The notes under the pieces are model-generated. The model was not told where the DNA came from. It did no database searches and was given only the letters and a program-made list of their open reading frames with translations. A program made the translations under genes and the position numbers. Of a DNA stretch of 64,000 bases, positions 58,200 through 64,000 are shown one piece after another (the first letter of the stretch is position 1; the number at the start of each line of letters is the position of its first letter). The DNA is taken from NCBI GenBank assembly GCA_009363175.1, contig CP045205.1, forward strand, positions 1,116,001-1,180,000, given 5' to 3'. This DNA is from Citrobacter telavivensis (GTDB taxonomy: Bacteria; Pseudomonadota; Gammaproteobacteria; Enterobacterales; Enterobacteriaceae).

Positions 58200-59390
58200 A
58201 TGGACTCAGTAGTAAAAAACGGGCAGCAGTCTCGTTGGCAGTTTGACTTTCATGGTCGCGCCGGAGAATATTTTATGATCTGCCTGACTAATATCATTCT
58301 ATGTATCATTACTCTTGGCATTTATACACCATGGGCGATGGTGCGCAGTCGTCGCTATATTTATGAAAATATGGAATTGAACGGTGCGCGTTTTGGCTAC
58401 CATGCGACGGGACTGGCAATTTTCTTAAGCTGGTTGTTCCTGGTTTTTGTTATTATCTTGATCTCTTTCTTCGCCGCCGTGCCCGCGCTTGAACTGGTGT
58501 TACTGTTGGTATTTTTCCTGGTATTACCCCTCTTTATGGTCAAAAGCATAAAATATAATGCCATGATGACCACACTGAATAATGTGCGCTTTAACTTTCA
58601 CAGCCCATTGGGACGTGCATGGTGGGTGATGATGGGATTACCCGTTGTGCTTTATATTCTGCTGACGGTGATTATTCTCCTGGTGGTGAATATTCCTGGT
58701 GACAGCGTTACGGCTATTATTACAAAAGTCCTGTTAGCATTCGTTATTTTCCTGGCAGGCGCCGGCGTTATTGCCGGTGTCGTGTATGCGAAATGGATTA
58801 CGCTGCTCGGTGAGGGCGGTCAGTTTGGTATTCATCGTTTCGCTGTTGCTGTAAGCGTAAAACAGTGCATTAAAGTGTGTTTCCTGTCGATGCTGATCGT
58901 TGTGCCTTTCCTGGCGATGATTGCCTGGCTCTTTTCCGGCATTTTCAGCGCCATCATGATGGCCAGCATGATGGGCGGGATGAGTGAGGAGGCGCAGCTT
59001 GCACTGATCCTTGAGTACCAGGGACAAATCATCGCCTGCTACCTGCTCTATTTCGCTGCCATTCTGCTTTCCACTGGGTATATGTGGATGGGTTTGCGTA
59101 ATCATTTTATGAACAGTCTGACGCTCGCGAACGGCGGTATCCGTTTTCATTCCGGTATCGCATTTCATGCGCTGGTGGTGCAGTGGGTGCTGATTGCCGT
59201 GGTATCGTCCATTACGCTGGGGCTGGCCTATCCGTTAATGAAGATGCGCTATCTGCGTTTCCTGGCGGCGAATACCTGGGTTGATGGCGATCTGGATACT
59301 CTGGAACTGACTGACCATGATGAACAACCCGAGACAGGGCCGATTGCGGTGCTTTCACGCGGTATGATGCCGCAGGTTCCATTTATTTGA
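58200..59390 (+). CDS. yjgN: DUF898 membrane protein YjgN
   Basis: Integral membrane protein of 396 residues of the DUF898/YjgN family with about eight to nine hydrophobic segments. The family motifs FHGRAGEYFMICLTN, TLGIYTPWAMVRSRRY and YNAMMTTLNNVRF are visible. The function is unknown. ATG 58200 follows AAAGGA seven bases upstream; an in-frame TTG at 58179 is rejected. It is more divergent from the E. coli protein than neighbouring genes. Confidence 0.9.
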   Translation: MDSVVKNGQQSRWQFDFHGRAGEYFMICLTNIILCIITLGIYTPWAMVRSRRYIYENMELNGARFGYHATGLAIFLSWLFLVFVIILISFFAAVPALELVLLLVFFLVLPLFMVKSIKYNAMMTTLNNVRFNFHSPLGRAWWVMMGLPVVLYILLTVIILLVVNIPGDSVTAIITKVLLAFVIFLAGAGVIAGVVYAKWITLLGEGGQFGIHRFAVAVSVKQCIKVCFLSMLIVVPFLAMIAWLFSGIFSAIMMASMMGGMSEEAQLALILEYQGQIIACYLLYFAAILLSTGYMWMGLRNHFMNSLTLANGGIRFHSGIAFHALVVQWVLIAVVSSITLGLAYPLMKMRYLRFLAANTWVDGDLDTLELTDHDEQPETGPIAVLSRGMMPQVPFI

Positions 59391-59407
59391 TACAACAAGC
59401 CTGATAC

Positions 59408-59437
59408 AAAAAGGCCGGAGCATGCTCCGGCCTTTTT
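59408..59437. terminator. Bidirectional terminator between yjgN and valS
   Basis: A 30-bp perfect palindrome whose arms contain AAAAAGGCCGGAGC and its complement, giving uridine runs on both strands. It ends both convergent transcripts. Confidence 0.92.
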
Positions 59438-59462
59438 ACATTACCGTTATCCGGTTATTCGA

Positions 59463-62318
59463 TTACAGCGCGGCGATGACCGCCTGCTGCTCAACCAGCT
59501 TCGTTTTCGCTTCGGCGTAGCCTTCCAGCTTCTCACGCTCTTTAGCGATGACCGCTTCCGGCGCGCGCGCCACAAAGCCTTCGTTAGCCAGTTTGTTTTC
59601 GATACGGCTGATTTCACCTTCGATTTTCGCCACTTCTTTTGCCAGACGCGCCAGCTCATCTTCTTTGTTGATGAGGCCTGCCATCGGGATCAGCAGTTCG
59701 GCACCGTCGATAATTTTGGCGACCGATACCGGACCTTTGTCGTCGGCAGGCAGCACGGAGATGCTTTCCAGACGCGCCAGATTCAGCAGGAAGCTGCGGT
59801 TGTCGTTCACGCGACGAATCGCGTCATCGCTGCAACCACGCAGCAGCAGTTCCAGCGGTTTGCCCGGCGCGATGTTCATTTCCGCACGGATATTACGCAC
59901 AGCGGCGATCGCCTGCTTCAGCCATTCGGTATCGGCAAGGGCTGCTTCATCAACCTGAGACGCGTCATAGGCCGGGAACGGTTGCAGCATGATGGTGTCG
60001 GCGGTAATCCCACAAATCACTTTCACGCGCTGCCAGATGGTTTCCGTGATAAACGGAATGATCGGGTGCGCCAGGCGCAGCAAACCTTCCAGAACGGTAA
60101 CCAGCGTGTGGCGAGTGCCGCGCAGTTCAGCTTCCGTCCCACCGTTCATCACCGGTTTCGTCAGTTCCAGATACCAGTCGCAGAACTGGTTCCAGGTGAA
60201 CTCGTACAGAATGCCCGCGGCGATATCGAAGCGGAAGTTGTCCAGCGCTTCACGATACGCTTTCGTGGTCTGGTTGAATTCCGCCAGGATCCATCTGTCC
60301 GCCAGCGACAGGGTCATTTCGCCGCCGTTGAAACCGCAATCCTGGTCTTCCGTGTTCATCAGCACAAAGCGGCTGGCGTTCCACAGCTTGTTACAGAAGT
60401 TACGGTAACCTTCCAGACGCTTCATATCCCAGTTGATGTCGCGACCGGTAGAGGCGAGCGCGGCCAGGGTGAAGCGCAGGGCGTCGGTGCCGTGCGGCTC
60501 AATGCCGTCCGGGAACTGTTTCTCGGTACGCTTAGCAATCTTCTCTGCCAACTGCGGCTGCATCATGTTGCCGGTACGTTTCTCCAGCAGGTCTGCCAGG
60601 GAAATCCCGTCGACCATATCCAGCGGGTCAATGACGTTGCCCTTGGATTTGGACATTTTCTGCCCTTCGTCGTCACGAATCAGACCGGTCATGTAGACGG
60701 TATGGAACGGCACCTGCGGCTTGCCGTTTTCATCTTTGATGAAGTGCATGGTCATCATGATCATGCGGGCAATCCAGAAGAAGATGATGTCGAAGCCGGA
60801 GACCATCACAGAAGTCGGATGGAACTGACGCAGCGCGTCGGTGTTTTCCGGCCAGCCGAGCGTGGAGAAGGTCCACAGCGCGGAGGAGAACCAGGTATCC
60901 AGTACGTCGTCGTCCTGACGCAGCGCAACGTCGGCACCCAGGTTGTTTTCCTTGCGTACTTCGTCTTCGTTGCGGCCCACATAGACGTTACCGTCGTTGT
61001 CGTACCATGCCGGAATACGGTGGCCCCACCACAACTGACGGGAGATACACCAGTCCTGAATATCACGCATCCAGGAGAAGTACATATTTTCGTACTGCTT
61101 CGGTACGAACTGAATGTCGCCATTCTCAACCGCTTCCACCGCCGGTTTTGCCAGCACGTCGGCACGGACGTACCACTGGTCGGTTAGCATTGGTTCGATG
61201 ACCACGCCGCCACGGTCGCCGTACGGGACGGTCAGATCGTGTGGTTTAACCTCTTCCAGCAGGCCCAGTGCGTCGACGGCGGCAACCACCGCTTTACGTG
61301 CGGCAAAGCGTTCCAGTTTCTGGAACTCAGCCGGGATCTCGCTTGAGTAAACGTCAGATTCTTCGCCTTTGGTGTCGTACACTTCCGCCGTTTCGCGGAT
61401 ATCGCCATCAAAGGTGAAGATGTTGATCATTGGCAGGGCATGACGACGACCGACTTCATAGTCGTTAAAGTCGTGTGCCGGGGTGATCTTCACGCAGCCG
61501 GTGCCTTTTTCCATGTCGGCATGTTCGTCACCGACGATCGGAATGCGGCGGTTTACCAGCGGCAGCACCACGAATTTGCCAATCAGATCTTTATAACGCG
61601 GATCTTCCGGGTTGACGGCAACGCCGGTATCGCCGAGCAGGGTTTCCGGACGGGTGGTCGCAACCACCAGGTAATCTTTACCGTCAGCGGTTTTTGCGCC
61701 GTCGGCCAGCGGGTAGCGGATATGCCACATCGAGCCTTTAGACTCGCGGTTTTCCACTTCCAGGTCAGAAATGGCGGTGCGCAGTTTTGGATCCCAGTTC
61801 ACCAGGCGTTTGCCACGGTAAATCAGATCTTCTTTGTACAGGCGGACAAACACTTCTTTCACGGCATTGGAAAGACCTTCGTCCATGGTGAAGCGCTCGC
61901 GCTCCCAGTCAACGGAGTTACCGAGGCGGCGCATCTGGCGAGTGATGGTGCCGCCGGATTCCGCTTTCCACTGCCAGATTTTGTCAATGAAGGCATCGCG
62001 ACCATAGTCGTGACGGGTTTTACCTTCTTCTGCGGCAATTTTACGCTCAACCACCATCTGGGTCGCGATACCGGCGTGGTCGGTACCGACCTGCCACAGG
62101 GTATTTTTCCCCTGCATGCGCTGGTAGCGAATCAGGGTGTCCATGATGGTTTGCTGGAAAGCATGACCCATATGCAAACTGCCGGTGACGTTCGGCGGCG
62201 GGATCATGATGCAGAAGGACTCTTTGCTTTCATCGCCGTTAGGCTTGAAATAGCCCTGCTTTTCCCAGTGCTCGTAAAGCGGCTGTTCGATATCTTGGGG
62301 GTTGTATGTCTTTTCCAT
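59463..62318 (-). CDS. valS: Valyl-tRNA synthetase
   Basis: Class Ia aminoacyl-tRNA synthetase of 951 residues, charging tRNA-Val. The HIGH motif is PPPNVTGSLHMGHAF (about 42-56), the KMSKS motif is KMSKSKGN, and an editing domain and a C-terminal coiled coil (EDELARLAKEVAKIEGEISRIENKLA...) are present. It overlaps the holC stop by one base (TAATG), so the two are coupled. Essential gene. Confidence 0.98.
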   Translation of the reverse strand: MEKTYNPQDIEQPLYEHWEKQGYFKPNGDESKESFCIMIPPPNVTGSLHMGHAFQQTIMDTLIRYQRMQGKNTLWQVGTDHAGIATQMVVERKIAAEEGKTRHDYGRDAFIDKIWQWKAESGGTITRQMRRLGNSVDWERERFTMDEGLSNAVKEVFVRLYKEDLIYRGKRLVNWDPKLRTAISDLEVENRESKGSMWHIRYPLADGAKTADGKDYLVVATTRPETLLGDTGVAVNPEDPRYKDLIGKFVVLPLVNRRIPIVGDEHADMEKGTGCVKITPAHDFNDYEVGRRHALPMINIFTFDGDIRETAEVYDTKGEESDVYSSEIPAEFQKLERFAARKAVVAAVDALGLLEEVKPHDLTVPYGDRGGVVIEPMLTDQWYVRADVLAKPAVEAVENGDIQFVPKQYENMYFSWMRDIQDWCISRQLWWGHRIPAWYDNDGNVYVGRNEDEVRKENNLGADVALRQDDDVLDTWFSSALWTFSTLGWPENTDALRQFHPTSVMVSGFDIIFFWIARMIMMTMHFIKDENGKPQVPFHTVYMTGLIRDDEGQKMSKSKGNVIDPLDMVDGISLADLLEKRTGNMMQPQLAEKIAKRTEKQFPDGIEPHGTDALRFTLAALASTGRDINWDMKRLEGYRNFCNKLWNASRFVLMNTEDQDCGFNGGEMTLSLADRWILAEFNQTTKAYREALDNFRFDIAAGILYEFTWNQFCDWYLELTKPVMNGGTEAELRGTRHTLVTVLEGLLRLAHPIIPFITETIWQRVKVICGITADTIMLQPFPAYDASQVDEAALADTEWLKQAIAAVRNIRAEMNIAPGKPLELLLRGCSDDAIRRVNDNRSFLLNLARLESISVLPADDKGPVSVAKIIDGAELLIPMAGLINKEDELARLAKEVAKIEGEISRIENKLANEGFVARAPEAVIAKEREKLEGYAEAKTKLVEQQAVIAAL

Positions 62319-62761
62319 TATTTCCAGGTTGCCGTATTCAGGTTAAAACCAGCCACGCGGTAGGCTTTGTAGCGTTCACGCGCCGATTGTTTCAGAGAAT
62401 CTTCGTAAGGAACGAAGTCTATCACTTCTGTGAAAGCGGTGGCAAAATCTGCAAAGCCAACGCGCAGACTGATGAGCAGATCGCGCGGGCTGCTGTTGCG
62501 TTTTTCCGGCCAGGCGATTTCCACCGGCGAGCCGCCGCGCGGTCCTTCACCTGCCAGATTGTGCGGGACGAAACTGTCAGCCGGTCTGGCCCACAGTGCT
62601 TCATCCAGGCGAATCGCCTGTTTTTCGTCTTCGCAAGCAATCAACACGCGTTTACCACTGCGCCAACGTTCTGCGGCAATCTCACACACCAGTTGCTCGA
62701 CGGCACTTAAGCCATCGACGGTGTTTTCGTTGTCCAGAAGGTAGAACGTTGCATTCTTCAT
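62318..62761 (-). CDS. holC: DNA polymerase III chi subunit HolC
   Basis: Chi subunit of the clamp loader complex, 147 residues, bridging psi (HolD) and the SSB tail on the lagging strand. It contains AERWRSGKRVLIACEDEKQA and ends RVAGFNLNTATWK, close to E. coli. ATG 62761 (MKNATFYLLD) gives the E. coli length; a 27-residue in-frame extension passes through the REP-containing interval and is rejected. Confidence 0.96.
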   Translation of the reverse strand: MKNATFYLLDNENTVDGLSAVEQLVCEIAAERWRSGKRVLIACEDEKQAIRLDEALWARPADSFVPHNLAGEGPRGGSPVEIAWPEKRNSSPRDLLISLRVGFADFATAFTEVIDFVPYEDSLKQSARERYKAYRVAGFNLNTATWK

Positions 62762-62810
62762 ATATGGGGCTTCTTGTGGTGGATTTAAACGCGTTGCCAT
62801 GTTGCACACC

Positions 62811-62884
62811 GTAGGCCTGATAAGGCGCATTAGCGCCGACATCAGGCATTTTGCCGGATGGCACTGCGCTTATCCGGCCTACGG
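62811..62884. repeat. REP/BIME element between pepA and holC
   Basis: GTAGGCCTGATAAGGCG...GACATCAGGCA and TGCCGGATGGCACTGCG...TTATCCGGCCTAC, two inverted units separated by a few bases. Located in the pepA-holC-valS transcript. Confidence 0.9.
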
Positions 62885-62897
62885 GGCAATCTCTAAC

Positions 62898-64000
62898 TTA
62901 CTCTTCGCCGGAAAAACCCGCACGATTGAGCAGGAACTGTGACAGCAACGCCACCGGACGACCGGTTGCGCCTTTGGCTTTCCCGGAGCGCCAGGCGGTA
63001 CCGGCGATATCAAGGTGCGCCCAGTTGTACTTGCGGGTAAAGCGCGACAGGAAGCAGCCTGCGGTGATCGCACCGCCAGGACGGCCGCCAATATTCGCCA
63101 TGTCCGCAAAATTGGACTCCAGCTGTTCCTGATACTCATCACCCAGCGGCAGACGCCATGCGCGGTCACCGGCTTGTTCAGACGCGCCGATCAGCTCGTG
63201 CGCCAGCGGGTTATGGTTCGACATCAGACCGGTGATGTGGTGGCCCAGCGCAATCACGCAGGCACCCGTCAGGGTCGCCACGTCGATCACGGCTTCCGGC
63301 TCAAAACGCTCAACGTAGGTTAAGACGTCGCAGAGTACCAGACGGCCTTCGGCATCGGTGTTCAGCACTTCGACCGTCTGACCGGACATCGTCGTCAGCA
63401 CGTCGCCCGGACGATAGGCGCGACCACCCGGCATGTTTTCACAGCCCGCCAGCACGCCGATGACGTTGATCGGCAACTGAAGCTCCGCCACCATGCGCAT
63501 CACGCCGTAAACGGCTGCGGCACCGCACATGTCGTACTTCATCTCGTCCATGCCTTCGGCAGGCTTGATGGAGATACCGCCGGAATCAAAGGTGAGCCCT
63601 TTACCGACCAACACGATCGGGCGGACGTCTTCGGACGGACTGCCTTTGTACTCGATTACCGACATCAGCGATTCGTTCTGCGAACCGTGACCGACGGCGA
63701 GGTAAGAGTGCATTCCCAGCTCTTTCATCTGCTGTTCGCCGATGACGCGGGTGACCACATTCTTACTGTAGCTGTCAGCCAACTGGCGCGCCTGAGAGGC
63801 CAGGTAGGCGGCGTTGCAGATATTCGGCGGCATGTTGCCGAGGTCTTTCGCAGCCTTAATACCGGCGGCAATGGCCAGTCCGTGCTGGATAGCACGCTCG
63901 CCGCTGGTCAGTTCACGGCGGGTCGGCACGTTGAAGACCATTTTACGCAGCGGGCGACGCGGCTCGCTTTTGGTGGTCTTCAACTGATCGAAACTGTACA
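62898..64000 (-). CDS. pepA: Leucyl aminopeptidase PepA / Xer accessory protein (5' end cut by window)
   Basis: C-terminal part (about 367 residues of roughly 500) of the M17 leucine aminopeptidase. The reading frame continues to the window end, where FDQLKTTK precedes the first internal Met, so the gene is truncated. Metal and catalytic residues are in VLVGKGLTFDSGGISIKP, KYDMCGAA and NTDAEGRLVLCDVL. PepA also binds DNA as an accessory factor in cer/Xer recombination and represses carAB, linking it to carbamoyl phosphate supply. Confidence 0.97.
   Translation of the reverse strand, partial: YSFDQLKTTKSEPRRPLRKMVFNVPTRRELTSGERAIQHGLAIAAGIKAAKDLGNMPPNICNAAYLASQARQLADSYSKNVVTRVIGEQQMKELGMHSYLAVGHGSQNESLMSVIEYKGSPSEDVRPIVLVGKGLTFDSGGISIKPAEGMDEMKYDMCGAAAVYGVMRMVAELQLPINVIGVLAGCENMPGGRAYRPGDVLTTMSGQTVEVLNTDAEGRLVLCDVLTYVERFEPEAVIDVATLTGACVIALGHHITGLMSNHNPLAHELIGASEQAGDRAWRLPLGDEYQEQLESNFADMANIGGRPGGAITAGCFLSRFTRKYNWAHLDIAGTAWRSGKAKGATGRPVALLSQFLLNRAGFSGEE

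Noticed and set aside
59982..62363. Two long plus-strand open frames (about 401 and 307 codons) opposite valS
   Set aside because: They are antisense to a clear valyl-tRNA synthetase, encode no recognisable domain and reflect the codon bias of valS.

Overview
The window is a 64 kb stretch of enterobacterial chromosome. Its backbone follows the Escherichia coli/Salmonella gene order: ytfR-ytfT-yjfF, fbp, mpl, yjgA, pmbA, cybC, nrdG-nrdD, treC-treB-treR, mgtA, ridA, pyrI-pyrB-pyrL, tabA, argI, rraB, yjgM, yjgN, valS, holC, pepA. Proteins are close to, but not identical with, the E. coli K-12 ones. An intact cybC, miaE, an arginine deiminase cluster and an SFCGS/DUF4310-4312 cluster point to a Citrobacter-like or Salmonella-related member of the Enterobacteriaceae. 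The genus is an inference. No rRNA, tRNA, CRISPR array or transposase was seen.

Four backbone intervals carry extra genes. (1) Between yjfF and fbp (3.6-9.7 kb) lies a complete csc sucrose regulon (cscR, cscA, cscK, cscB), followed by a chemoreceptor that has lost its periplasmic sensing domain. (2) Between cybC and nrdG (14.9-26.3 kb) are an exported alpha/beta hydrolase with a divergent LysR regulator, a ClbS/DfsB-type gene, a nine-gene operon of poorly understood function, and a relBE toxin-antitoxin pair. (3) Between mgtA and ridA (37.2-40.0 kb) is an orphan three-gene TRAP transporter. (4) Between pyrL and argI (42.2-54.1 kb) are an arginine deiminase cluster (arcA, arcC, arcB, an ornithine-racemase-like gene, an APC permease and an ArgR paralogue), tabA, and a TorY/TorZ-type pentahaem cytochrome plus molybdenum reductase.

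The strongest candidate for an undescribed system is 18275-25671. A stand-alone PRD protein, a small glycine-rich SFCGS protein, DUF4312, and two membrane proteins (DUF4311, DUF4310) precede a metal-dependent amidohydrolase, a DgaE-like PLP ammonia-lyase and a DgaF-like KDGP aldolase. A PRD/EIIB/EIIA regulator closes the operon. The enzymes suggest deacylation of an N-acyl amino sugar acid, then ammonia elimination to 2-keto-3-deoxy-6-phosphogluconate, then cleavage to pyruvate and glyceraldehyde 3-phosphate. No kinase and no classical PTS permease is encoded, so the four small proteins may form a new type of uptake, perhaps phosphorylating, system. Upstream lie a perfect CRP site and a perfect 20-bp palindrome.

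Regulatory sites readable from the sequence include paired CscR operators flanking a CRP site, interleaved FNR and NrdR site pairs before nrdD, a TreR operator, a PhoP box with the MgtL leader peptide before mgtA, the pyrL attenuator, two ARG boxes before argI, an operator over the relBE promoter, and several REP/BIME repeats between genes.
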